Source: Achromobacter sp. B7
GTDB lineage: Bacteria; Pseudomonadota; Gammaproteobacteria; Burkholderiales; Burkholderiaceae_B
DNA: 64,000 nucleotides
NCBI RefSeq assembly: GCF_003600685.1
Contig: NZ_CP032084.1
Coordinates: 2,542,001-2,606,000, forward strand
Direction of reading: 5' to 3'
Positions 34,522-42,753 of the stretch are shown here, in pieces. Numbering within the stretch: position 1 is the stretch's first letter; every line of letters begins with the position of its first letter. The notes beneath the pieces were generated by a model. The model did not search any database and was not told the origin of the DNA. It worked only from the letters and a program-made list of their open reading frames with translations. Position numbers and translations under genes: made by a program.

Positions 34522-35930
34522 TGCTGGTCGACGAATTCAGCGCCTTGCTCAAACGCAAGATGGGGCTGGATAGCGGCTCCATCGGCAAGGCCGCCGTTGA
34601 ACGCGCCGTGCGCCATCGGATGGGCGCGGCGGGCGTGGCCGACGAACACGATTACCTGACGCGCCTGCACACCACGCCGGCCGAGATGCAGCAGCTGATC
34701 GAAGCCGTGATCGTGCCCGAGACCTGGTTCTTTCGGTATCCGGAATCGCAGACGGCGATGGCCGCGCTGGCGCGTGAACGCCTTTTCGCGGCGGGCGCGC
34801 CCGATGACCGCGTGCTGCGCGTGTTGAGCATGCCGTGTTCCAGCGGCGAAGAACCGTATTCCATTGCCATGGCCTTGCTGGACGCCGGGGTGCCCGCTGC
34901 GCGTTTCCAGATCGATGCCGTGGACATCAGCGAACGCATGGTCCAGTTTGCGCAACGCGCCGTGTATGGGCGCAACTCGTTTCGCGGCGACGACCTGGCG
35001 TACCGCGACCGCCACTTTGCCGAGACGGCCGACGGCCATCAACTATCCGCGCAGGTGCGGGAACGCGTGTGCTTTCGGCAGGGCAACGTGTTCGACAGCC
35101 AGTTGCTGCTGGGCACGTCGCCGTATGACTTCGTGTTCTGCCGCAACCTGCTGATCTATTTCGACGGGCCGACTCAGGAGCGCGCGGTGCAGGTGCTGCG
35201 GCGCTTCACGCGCGCCGACGGCGTCATCTTCGTGGGTCCGGCTGAAACCAGCTTGCTGACCGCGCGCCGCCTGCCGTCGGTGGCAATGGCGCGCTCGTTC
35301 GCCTTCCGTAATCAAGCCATGCCGCCCCAAGCCGATATGCCCGCGGCGTCCCGGCCGATCGTGCACGCGTGGACGCCGCCCCGACGGCCGGTGGCGCAGG
35401 TCCCAACCGGACACCTGCCGGTGCCGCATGCGGCGATTCCGCCCGCTTCGGGGGCGTCGCCGATGCGCTCATCCGTGGCCGGCCCGACCGCGACGTCCGG
35501 GTCGACGTCCGGGTCGACGTCGGGGGCGACAAACGCCGCTAGCTGGCAGGCATCGCCCAGCGCGGCGACCGGCGCATCGACCAGTACATCCAGCACATCC
35601 ACCAGCCCATCCCCCAGCGCCGACGCTTCCCTGCGCCAGATCGCCGCGCTGGCCGACCGGGGCCGCGTGCAAGACGCGCTGGCGCAGTGCCGCGCGCATA
35701 TCGACATCCACGGCGTCAGCGCCGACGCGCTGCATCTGCTTGGCCTGTTGCAGGATGCGGCGGGCGACTCGCGCGAGGCGCAGGCGTCCTACCGCAAGGC
35801 GCTGTACCTGGACCCCACCCACCGCGAGGCGCTGCTGCACCTGGCCGCGCTGATCGCGTCGGCGGGCGATATCGAAGGCGCGCGCCGCCTGCAAGCGCGC
35901 GCGGCGCGACAGGAGGCCAGACGTGGTTGA
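34518..35930 (+). CDS. wspC: CheR-like methyltransferase with TPR domain WspC
   Basis: A 470-aa protein. The CheR methyltransferase domain (about 1-275) shows the SAM-site PCSSGEEPYSIAMALLDAG and the catalytic-domain motif FVFCRNLLIYFDGPTQ. A Ser/Thr/Pro/Ala-rich linker (about 285-370) includes a small 12-bp DNA repeat. A C-terminal TPR unit follows (ALHLLGLLQDAAGDSREAQASYRKALYLDP). WspC methylates receptor glutamates using S-adenosylmethionine and sets WspA gain against WspF. It overlaps wspB and wspD at both ends. The linker is longer and more repetitive than I would expect, and looks expandable. Confidence 0.93.
   Translation: MMLVDEFSALLKRKMGLDSGSIGKAAVERAVRHRMGAAGVADEHDYLTRLHTTPAEMQQLIEAVIVPETWFFRYPESQTAMAALARERLFAAGAPDDRVLRVLSMPCSSGEEPYSIAMALLDAGVPAARFQIDAVDISERMVQFAQRAVYGRNSFRGDDLAYRDRHFAETADGHQLSAQVRERVCFRQGNVFDSQLLLGTSPYDFVFCRNLLIYFDGPTQERAVQVLRRFTRADGVIFVGPAETSLLTARRLPSVAMARSFAFRNQAMPPQADMPAASRPIVHAWTPPRRPVAQVPTGHLPVPHAAIPPASGASPMRSSVAGPTATSGSTSGSTSGATNAASWQASPSAATGASTSTSSTSTSPSPSADASLRQIAALADRGRVQDALAQCRAHIDIHGVSADALHLLGLLQDAAGDSREAQASYRKALYLDPTHREALLHLAALIASAGDIEGARRLQARAARQEARRG
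35492..35530. repeat. 12-bp repeat in the wspC linker
   Basis: GACGTCCGGGTC is present at 35492 and 35504, with a degenerate third copy (GACGTCGGGGGC) at 35516. It encodes (T-S-G-S) repeats in the linker before the TPR domain and stays in frame. Confidence 0.75.
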
Positions 35931-36609
35931 ACCCATCGCGCTGCTGTCCGACGTGGACGACTGCTGGAACCGCATCGGCATCCGGGGCGACAAAACCTGC
36001 CCGCAATTGCCCGAGCACGTGCATTGCCGCAATTGCCCCGTCTACGCCGCCGCCGCCAAACGCATCCTGGACCGCCTGCCGCCGCAGATGGACGCGTTTG
36101 ATGGTGATTCGCCAGACGCCGACCACGACAAACCCCATGAAGACGTTCAGATGTCTTCGCTGCTGGTCTTCCGGCTGGGCCGCGAATGGCTGGGCCTGCC
36201 GACGCGCGCGCTGGACGAAGTGGCCGGCACGCGCGGCATTCTGGCGCTGCCCCATCGCCGCGACCCGGCAGTGTTGGGCGTGACCAATGTGCGCGGCACC
36301 TTGACCGTCTGCGTGTCGCTGGCGCGTTTGTTGGGGCTGGACATGACGCCGGCCCCGCTGGATGTGCGCGAACGCTCGGGCGCCGCGCGCATGTTGATCT
36401 TCGGCGGCGCGGGCCGGGCCGTGGTGTTGCCGGTGGACGAGGTGGAAGGGATACACGCCGTCGACCTGGACCGGCTGGAACCGCTGCCGTCGACGGTGCA
36501 GGGCGCGGGCCTGAAATATTCGCGCGGGGTGCAGCGCTGCGGCAGCCGCAGCGTGGGCGTGCTGGACGAAACCCAGTTGATGCAAGCTTTGGAACGGAGT
36601 CTGGCGTGA
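35923..36609 (+). CDS. wspD: CheW-like coupling protein WspD
   Basis: A 228-aa protein. The N-terminal 60 residues hold a cysteine cluster: C14, then C26, C35 and C38 in KTCPQLPEHVHCRNCPVY. A CheW domain follows (SSLLVFRLGREWLGLPTRALDEV, then VLGVTNVRGTLTVCVSL). It starts with GTG at 35923, with AGGAGG eight bases upstream and the wspC stop overlapping. The stop overlaps the wspE GTG. It couples receptor and kinase like WspB; the cysteine head might bind a metal or form disulfides, which is inference. Confidence 0.92.
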   Translation: MVEPIALLSDVDDCWNRIGIRGDKTCPQLPEHVHCRNCPVYAAAAKRILDRLPPQMDAFDGDSPDADHDKPHEDVQMSSLLVFRLGREWLGLPTRALDEVAGTRGILALPHRRDPAVLGVTNVRGTLTVCVSLARLLGLDMTPAPLDVRERSGAARMLIFGGAGRAVVLPVDEVEGIHAVDLDRLEPLPSTVQGAGLKYSRGVQRCGSRSVGVLDETQLMQALERSLA

Positions 36610-38927
36610 ACCCGGACGAAATGCGCGACGCCTCGCTGCTTGAGCTGTTTCAGCTTGAGACCCGCACCCAGGTGCAGGTGTTGAACAACGGCCTGTTGGC
36701 GCTGGAACACGACCCCACCTCGGCGGCGCAGCTGGAAGCCTGCATGCGGGCGGCGCATTCGCTGAAAGGGGCCGCGCGCATCGTGGACCTGCACCCGGCC
36801 GTCCGCATCGCGCACGCCATGGAAGATTGCCTGGTGGCCGCGCAGGAAGGGCGGTTGCGCTTGCAGGCAGACGATATCGACGCCTTGCTGCTGGGCACCG
36901 ATTTGTTGCAGCGGGTCGCTACGCCGGGCGCGGAGCTGGGCGGCGAAATCGACGAGGTGGTGGTGCGCCTGAGCAGCGCGCCCAACGCGCCGCCGGCCGT
37001 GCCGCCGCGTGCGCCCCGGCCGTCGGATTTCCTGCCGCCCATCAAGCGCGTCGAGGACGAGCCGCTGACGGCAACGCCGCCGAGGTCGCCCGATCCGATG
37101 CCATTGGGCGTGCCGGGTTCGCCCGCATCGCCCACCCCGGCGCCGGTGCGCCGCAGCTCCGACCAGGGGCTCTCCGAAGGCGAACGCGTGCTGCGCGTCA
37201 CGGCCGACACGCTCAATAAATTGCTGGGCCTGTCCAGCGAAACGCTGGTGGAATCGCATTGGGTCGGGCCGTTTGGCGCGTCCATGTTGCGGCTGCGGCG
37301 CATGCAGGCGGGCGCCGCGCAAGCGCTGGACGGCGTGCGCAGCGCCCTGGCCGGACAGCAGCTGGACGCGCGCGCCCAGGCGGCGCTGGACGACGCGCAG
37401 CGCATCGTGGACCAATGCCAGCAGGAACTGATTGAACGCACCAATGAAGTGGATGAATTCGGCTGGCGCATGAGCCATCTGGCGCAGCGCTTGTACGACA
37501 CCGCGCTGACGTGCCGCATGCGCCCGTTTGCCGACGGCGTGGGCGGCATGGCGCGCATGGTGCGCGACCTGGGCCGATCGCTGGGCAAGCAGGTGCGGCT
37601 GGAAATAGACGGCGACGCCACGCAGGTGGACCGAGACATCCTGGAAAAACTGGACGCGCCGCTGATGCACCTGCTGCGCAACGCCGTGGATCATGGCATT
37701 GAAATGCCGATGGACCGCATGGACGTCGGCAAGCCGCCCGAAGGCTTGATCCGGCTGTCGGCGCGCCATTCGGCCGGCATGCTGGTGATTGAACTGAGCG
37801 ATGACGGCTCCGGCATTTCGCTGGATCGGCTACGCGTTGAAGTCGTGCAGCGCAAGCTGACCACGGCGGAAACGGCCGCCCGTCTAAGCGAAGCCGAGCT
37901 GCTGGAATTCCTGTTTCTGTCCGGCTTCAGCACGCGCGGCGAAGTCACTGAAATTTCAGGACGCGGCGTGGGGCTGGACGTGGTCCAGACCATGGTGCGC
38001 CAGCTGCGCGGCGCCGTGCGTGTGCACCAGACGACCGGGCAGGGCACGCGTTTCGTGCTGGAAATGCCGCTGTCCCTATCGGTGGTGCGCAGCCTGCTGG
38101 TCGAGGTGCAAGGCGACATCTACGCGTTTCCGCTGGCCTATGTCAGCCATGCCTTGCAGGTGCGCTCGCAAGAGATCGAGCAGCTGGAAGGGCACCAGCA
38201 CTTTCGCTTCATGGGCCGGCAGGTGGGCCTGGTGTCCGCGCGGCAGATCCTGCGGGGCGGCGAGCCCGCGCCCTCGACCGAGTCCATGGCCGTGGTGGTC
38301 GTGGGCGACCACGATAAGCGGTACGGCATCGCCGTTGACCGCTACGTCGGCGAGCGCACGCTGGTGGTGCAAGCGCTGGACCCCCGGCTGGGCAAAGTGC
38401 AGGACGTGATGGCGGGCGCGCTGATGGACGACGGCACGCCGCTATTGATCCTGGACGTGGAAGACATGCTGCTGTCGGTACAAAAGCTGATCGAAGGCGG
38501 GCGGCTGGCGCGGGTGGACGGCGGTGGCCCCATCGCCCAGGAGCGGCGCCGCAAGCGCGTGCTGGTGGTGGACGATTCCCTGACCGTGCGCGAGCTGGAA
38601 CGCAAGCTGCTGGTGAACCGGGGCTTCGACGTGGCCGTGGCGGTGGACGGCATGGATGGCTGGAACATGCTGCGCGGCGAGGATTTCGACCTGGTCGTGA
38701 CCGATGTGGACATGCCGCGCATGGACGGCATCGAACTGGTGTCGCGCATCAAGGCCGACCCCAAGCTGCAGGGCTTGCCGGTGATGGTGGTGTCGTATAA
38801 GGATCGCGAAGAAGACAGGCGGCGCGGGCTGGACGCCGGCGCTGATTACTATCTGGCCAAGGGCAGCTTCCACGATGACGCGCTGTTGGACGCCGTCGAG
38901 GACTTGATCGGGAAGGCACTGACGTGA
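36606..38927 (+). CDS. wspE: Hybrid CheA-type histidine kinase WspE
   Basis: A 773-aa kinase. Order: Hpt domain with the phospho-acceptor His in RAAHSLKGAARI (about residue 47), a Pro-rich linker (about 115-185), dimerisation helices, HATPase (HLLRNAVDHGIEMP, then ISGRGVGLDVVQTMVRQLRG), a CheW-like regulatory domain, and a C-terminal receiver (VLVVDDSLTVREL, phospho-Asp in VTDVDMPRMDG). It phosphorylates WspR and WspF. The start is GTG at 36606 (VNPDEMRDASLLELF), overlapping the wspD stop; the open frame upstream is antisense-like shadow. It overlaps wspF by GTGA. Confidence 0.94.
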   Translation: MNPDEMRDASLLELFQLETRTQVQVLNNGLLALEHDPTSAAQLEACMRAAHSLKGAARIVDLHPAVRIAHAMEDCLVAAQEGRLRLQADDIDALLLGTDLLQRVATPGAELGGEIDEVVVRLSSAPNAPPAVPPRAPRPSDFLPPIKRVEDEPLTATPPRSPDPMPLGVPGSPASPTPAPVRRSSDQGLSEGERVLRVTADTLNKLLGLSSETLVESHWVGPFGASMLRLRRMQAGAAQALDGVRSALAGQQLDARAQAALDDAQRIVDQCQQELIERTNEVDEFGWRMSHLAQRLYDTALTCRMRPFADGVGGMARMVRDLGRSLGKQVRLEIDGDATQVDRDILEKLDAPLMHLLRNAVDHGIEMPMDRMDVGKPPEGLIRLSARHSAGMLVIELSDDGSGISLDRLRVEVVQRKLTTAETAARLSEAELLEFLFLSGFSTRGEVTEISGRGVGLDVVQTMVRQLRGAVRVHQTTGQGTRFVLEMPLSLSVVRSLLVEVQGDIYAFPLAYVSHALQVRSQEIEQLEGHQHFRFMGRQVGLVSARQILRGGEPAPSTESMAVVVVGDHDKRYGIAVDRYVGERTLVVQALDPRLGKVQDVMAGALMDDGTPLLILDVEDMLLSVQKLIEGGRLARVDGGGPIAQERRRKRVLVVDDSLTVRELERKLLVNRGFDVAVAVDGMDGWNMLRGEDFDLVVTDVDMPRMDGIELVSRIKADPKLQGLPVMVVSYKDREEDRRRGLDAGADYYLAKGSFHDDALLDAVEDLIGKALT

Positions 38928-39934
38928 GAATCGGCATCGTCAACGATATGCAGATGGCGGTTGAAACCCTGCGCCGCGCCATCGCGCTGGAACCGGGGCT
39001 GGAAGTGGCGTGGGTGGCGTCAAACGGCGAAGAAGCCGTGGCGCAATGCGCGCGCGACCGGCCCGACGTGGTCTTGATGGACCTCATCATGCCCGTCATG
39101 GACGGGGTAGAGGCCACGCGCCGCATCATGGCGGAAACGCCGTGCGCCATCGTGGTGGTGACGGTGGACGTCGCCCGCCATACGGCGCGGGTGTTCGACG
39201 CCATGGGCCACGGCGCGCTGGACGCGGTGGACACGCCGGTGGTCAGCGGCGGCGACATGCGTGCCGCCGCCGCGCCCTTGCTGCGCAAGATTCGCAACAT
39301 CGGCTGGCTGATCGGGCGCTATGGCAACCGGCCCACGCTGACGCCCGTGCCCAAATGGGCGGCGCGTGCCGACGCGCAACGCCTGCTGGTGATCGGCGCC
39401 TCGGCGGGCGGCCCGGCCACATTGGCCCAGCTGCTAGGCGACCTGCCGCTGGATTTTCCCGCCGGCATCGTGCTGGTGCAGCACGTGGATGCCTCGTTCG
39501 CGGCAGGCATGGCGGACTGGCTGAACGACCAGGTGCAGCTGCCCGTCAGGCTGGTGCGCGAGGGCGAACGGCCGATGCCCGGCCAGATCTTGCTGGCGGG
39601 CACGGACGACCATCTGCATCTGCTGCCCGACGGCACGCTGCGCTACACGCAAGACCCAAAAGAAAGCCTGTATCGGCCTTCCATTGACGTGTTCTTTCAC
39701 AGCGTGGCGCAGCATTGGCGCGGCACGGCGGTTGGCGTGCTGCTGACCGGCATGGGCCAGGACGGCGCGCGTGGCTTGAAGGCCATGCGCGAGCGGGGCT
39801 GCCTGACCATCGCGCAAGACCAAGCCACCAGTGCCGTCTACGGCATGCCCAAGGCGGCCGCCGCCATGCAGGCCGCGGTGGAAATCAAACCATTGGACCA
39901 GATCGCGCCGCGCTTGATTCAGGCCTTGGCCTGA
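38924..39934 (+). CDS. wspF: CheB-like methylesterase WspF
   Basis: A 336-aa protein. The receiver domain has VVLMDLIMPVMDGVEATRR with the phospho-Asp. The CheB catalytic domain has the Ser-His-Asp triad in IGASAGGP, VLVQHVDASF and GMGQDGARG. Phosphorylated WspF demethylates WspA and damps the signal; loss of WspF gives wrinkly, high c-di-GMP colonies in Pseudomonas. It starts with GTG at 38924, overlapping the wspE stop. It looks intact here, so the pathway should be inducible rather than locked on. Confidence 0.94.
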   Translation: MRIGIVNDMQMAVETLRRAIALEPGLEVAWVASNGEEAVAQCARDRPDVVLMDLIMPVMDGVEATRRIMAETPCAIVVVTVDVARHTARVFDAMGHGALDAVDTPVVSGGDMRAAAAPLLRKIRNIGWLIGRYGNRPTLTPVPKWAARADAQRLLVIGASAGGPATLAQLLGDLPLDFPAGIVLVQHVDASFAAGMADWLNDQVQLPVRLVREGERPMPGQILLAGTDDHLHLLPDGTLRYTQDPKESLYRPSIDVFFHSVAQHWRGTAVGVLLTGMGQDGARGLKAMRERGCLTIAQDQATSAVYGMPKAAAAMQAAVEIKPLDQIAPRLIQALA

Positions 39935-39967
39935 GCGCTCGATCCCGTTCGACATCAAGGACTTACC

Positions 39968-40993
39968 ATGCACCCACCTTTCGACAGCGCAGCCTCGGCC
40001 GACCTGAACGCGCACGCAGCCATGGTGCTGCTGGTTGACGATCAGGTGATGGTCGGCGAAGCGATCCGGAGGGCGCTGGCCACGGAAGGGAACATCGATT
40101 TCCACTATTGCTCGGACCCGTACAAAGCGCTGACGGTGGCGATCCAGACGCGGCCCACCGTGATCCTGCAAGACCTGGTGCTGCCGGGCGTGGACGGGCT
40201 GAGCCTGGTCAAGGAATACCGCAGCCATCCGGTGACGCGCGACATTCCCATCATCGTGCTGTCCACCAAGGAAGACGCAGCCATCAAAAGCGCGGCGTTT
40301 TCCGCCGGCGCCAATGACTATCTGGTCAAGCTGCCGGACGCCATCGAACTGGTTGCGCGCATCCGCTATCACTCGCGTTCGTACCTGGCGCTGGTGCAGC
40401 GCGACGAGGCCTACCAGGCGCTGCGCCAAAGCCAGCAGCAGCTGCTGGAAAGCAATATGGAGTTGCGCCGCCTGACCAATTCGGACGGGCTGACGGGCCT
40501 GGGCAACCGCCGGTATTTCGACGAATACCTGAATGCCGAATGGCAACGCGCGCGTCGCGACCAACGCGAAATCAGCATGTTGATGATCGATGTGGACCAC
40601 TTCAAGGCCTACAACGACACCTATGGCCACATCGCGGGCGACGAGGCGCTCAAGCGCGTGGCCAACACCATCTTCGCCAGCTGCGACCGGTCCACCGACC
40701 TGGCCGCCCGTTTTGGCGGCGAAGAATTTGCGCTGGTGCTGCCAGGCTCGCCGGCGGGCAGCGCCAGGCTGGCGGCCGAGAAACTGCGGCGCGCCGTCGA
40801 GGCCATGCAGATTCCGCAAAAGGACACGGGTTCGGGCCCTTGGCTGACCGTCAGTATCGGGACGGCCACGGCCACTCCGGTGGCCGACCAACCCTGCACC
40901 GACCTGATCCAGGTGGCCGATCGCGGCCTTTACCAAGCCAAGCGCGACGGCCGCAACCGCGTCGTTCCCGGGCAGATGCAAGCGCCTGCCTAG
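39968..40993 (+). CDS. wspR: Diguanylate cyclase response regulator WspR
   Basis: A 341-aa protein. The receiver domain covers about 18-135, with acidic pocket VDD (23-25) and phospho-acceptor D69 in [12 protein letters not shown] helical stalk (about 145-170) leads to the GGDEF domain: [15 protein letters not shown], the active-site GGEEF at 250-254, and an allosteric RxxD inhibitory site R241-S-T-D244. It makes c-di-GMP when phosphorylated by WspE, promoting biofilm matrix production. The ATG at 39968 lies 33 bp after wspF. All catalytic residues are present. Confidence 0.95.
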   Translation: MHPPFDSAASADLNAHAAMVLLVDDQVMVGEAIRRALATEGNIDFHYCSDPYKALTVAIQTRPTVILQDLVLPGVDGLSLVKEYRSHPVTRDIPIIVLSTKEDAAIKSAAFSAGANDYLVKLPDAIELVARIRYHSRSYLALVQRDEAYQALRQSQQQLLESNMELRRLTNSDGLTGLGNRRYFDEYLNAEWQRARRDQREISMLMIDVDHFKAYNDTYGHIAGDEALKRVANTIFASCDRSTDLAARFGGEEFALVLPGSPAGSARLAAEKLRRAVEAMQIPQKDTGSGPWLTVSIGTATATPVADQPCTDLIQVADRGLYQAKRDGRNRVVPGQMQAPA

Positions 40994-41233
40994 GCGCCGC
41001 GACAGGTGAAGCGGGGTTGACGACTTTGCTTCATGCGCGCAAGGCGCTCCAGGCGCGTTAACCGTTTCCAGCAGGGCGAGGGCCGATAGCGACACGCGGG
41101 CGGCCTGCTCGGCCTTGCTGAGCCGGCCATCTTCCGGACGGATTTTCATGGTTTTCCAATCGATCGCGTCCAGTTGATGTAACAAGGCAGTGTCTTTCAG
41201 GGACAAGTGCGAATGGGAAACAAAGTTTCTCAT
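40990..41233 (-). other. Possible small, frameshifted gene between wspR and the PLP enzyme
   Basis: On the minus strand a frame starts at ATG 41233 with protein-like sequence (MRNFVSHSHLSLKDTALLHQ, DAIDWKTMKIRPEDGRLSKA, then RVSLSALALLETV). It then passes without stop into antisense wspR. If one base near 41060 is skipped, the reading continues TRLERLARMKQSRQP and ends at TAG 40992-40990, giving about 80 residues. I do not recognise a family. It could be a decayed gene or chance; the 350-bp gap has nothing else obvious. Confidence 0.25.
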
Positions 41234-41343
41234 CAGTATTTCTCATTAATACTGCAAGACATCCCGAGGCGGCTGGCGCTATCGTCGCAGCATGCGACAC
41301 GCGCCTGCCCGGTCGGCTGGAACCCCGAAGAAAGAGGCACACC

Positions 41344-42627
41344 ATGACGTATTCGACCTATCACAAGAAAGATATCTTTGGCCGTCCGCTGCATGCGGAA
41401 ACGCAGATGATGTCGTACGGCTACGACCCCTTCCTGTCCGAAGGGGCGGTCAAGCCGCCGGTATTCCTGACGTCCACCTTTGCCTTCCGGTCCGCCGAGG
41501 ACGGCGCGGCGTTTTTCGACCTGGTGTCGGGCCGCAAACCCTTGCCCCAGGGCGAATCCGCCGGGCTGGTCTATAGCCGCTTCAACCATCCCAACCTGGA
41601 AATCGTGGAAGACCGGCTGGCCCTGCTGGACGGGTCCGAGGCGGCGGCCGTGACGGCCAGTGGCATGGCCGCAATCAGCGCCGTGCTGATGGCCTTTTTG
41701 CGCCCGGGCGACCAATTGGTGCAATCGCTGCCGCTATACGGCGGCACGGAAACCCTGATTGCCAAGATTTTCCCGGAATGGGGTATTGGCTCGCACCCCA
41801 TTCAGGACGGGCTGTCGCCCAAGCACATGCGCGCGGCGCTGGAAGCGGCGGCGGCCAAGGGGCCGGTGCGCGTCTTCTACGTGGAAACGCCCGCCAACCC
41901 CACCAACGCGCTGATCGATTTCGAAGGCATGAAGAACGAGCTGGACGCCTTCGAAACGCGGCACGGCTATCGCCCGGTCTCGGTGTGCGACAACACGCTG
42001 CTGGGGCCCATCTTCCAAAAGCCGGCCGAGCATGGCGTGGACCTGTGCGTGTATTCGCTGACGAAATACGTGGGCGGTCACAGCGACCTGGTGGCGGGCG
42101 CGGTGACGGGCAGCAAGGACCTGATCAAGAAGGTGCGCGCGATACGCAGCGCGTTCGGTTCGCAGCTGGACCCGCATTCGTGCTGGATGATTACGCGGTC
42201 GATGGAAACCGTGGTGCTGCGCATGAAGCAGGCCGCGCGCACGGCGACCAAGGTGGCGCAATGGCTGGCCGGCAACCCCTACGAAAAGGTCACGCTTTTT
42301 CATCCCGAGATGATTGCGGATCGCGCCTATCAGGAAGTCTACAAGCGGCAGTGCACGGGGCCTGGCTCGACGTTTGCGTTCGTGCTGGACGGTGGCCGCG
42401 AACGCGCCTTCCGCTTCATCAACGCGCTGCATCTGTTCAAGTCGGCCGTGAGCCTGGGCGGCACGGAATCGCTGGTGTGCCATCCCGCGTCCACCACCCA
42501 TTCCGGCGTGCCGGCCGCCGAACGCGAGGCGGCGGGCGTGTCGGAAGGGCTGATCCGCATTTCGATCGGGCTGGAGCACGAAGAAGACCTGATCGCGGAC
42601 ATGGACAACGCGTTTCGCACGCGCTGA
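41344..42627 (+). CDS. Cys/Met metabolism PLP enzyme (cystathionine gamma-synthase/lyase family)
   Basis: A 427-aa fold-type I PLP enzyme. The PLP-Lys is in YSLTKYVGGHSDLVAGAV; SGMAAISAVLMAFLRPGDQ and YSRFNHPNLEIVEDRLALLDG are further family motifs; CDNTLLGPIFQKP contains the PLP-pyridine Asp. Such enzymes act at the gamma carbon of homoserine esters, cystathionine or methionine. The subtype cannot be settled, although the N-terminal MTYSTYHKKDIFGRPLHAET extension is typical of the cystathionine gamma-synthase-like family rather than MetB proper. GAGGCACACC precedes the ATG. It is monocistronic, followed by a repeat array. Confidence 0.92.
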   Translation: MTYSTYHKKDIFGRPLHAETQMMSYGYDPFLSEGAVKPPVFLTSTFAFRSAEDGAAFFDLVSGRKPLPQGESAGLVYSRFNHPNLEIVEDRLALLDGSEAAAVTASGMAAISAVLMAFLRPGDQLVQSLPLYGGTETLIAKIFPEWGIGSHPIQDGLSPKHMRAALEAAAAKGPVRVFYVETPANPTNALIDFEGMKNELDAFETRHGYRPVSVCDNTLLGPIFQKPAEHGVDLCVYSLTKYVGGHSDLVAGAVTGSKDLIKKVRAIRSAFGSQLDPHSCWMITRSMETVVLRMKQAARTATKVAQWLAGNPYEKVTLFHPEMIADRAYQEVYKRQCTGPGSTFAFVLDGGRERAFRFINALHLFKSAVSLGGTESLVCHPASTTHSGVPAAEREAAGVSEGLIRISIGLEHEEDLIADMDNAFRTR

Positions 42628-42670
42628 GCGCTTGGATGCTTAGGGGGCAGGGGACGGGTTGCGCCACCAT

Positions 42671-42753
42671 ACGCAGCCACATACGTAGCCACATACGCAG
42701 CCACATACGCAGCCACCTTACGCAGCCACCTTACGCAGCCACCTTACGCAGCC
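42671..42753. repeat. 12/13-bp tandem repeat over the 3' end of an MFS gene
   Basis: ACGCAGCC recurs at 42671, 42683 (one mismatch), 42695, 42707, 42720, 42733 and 42746. The spacing switches from 12 bp (first three intervals) to 13 bp (last three). The stop codon of the minus-strand MFS gene (42746-42744) lies in the last unit and its final residues AVAA are repeat-derived. Confidence 0.9.

Noticed and set aside
36186..36605. Upstream extension of the WspE frame into wspD
   Set aside because: It is an alternate frame of wspD. The Hpt domain of WspE begins just after the GTG at 36606.
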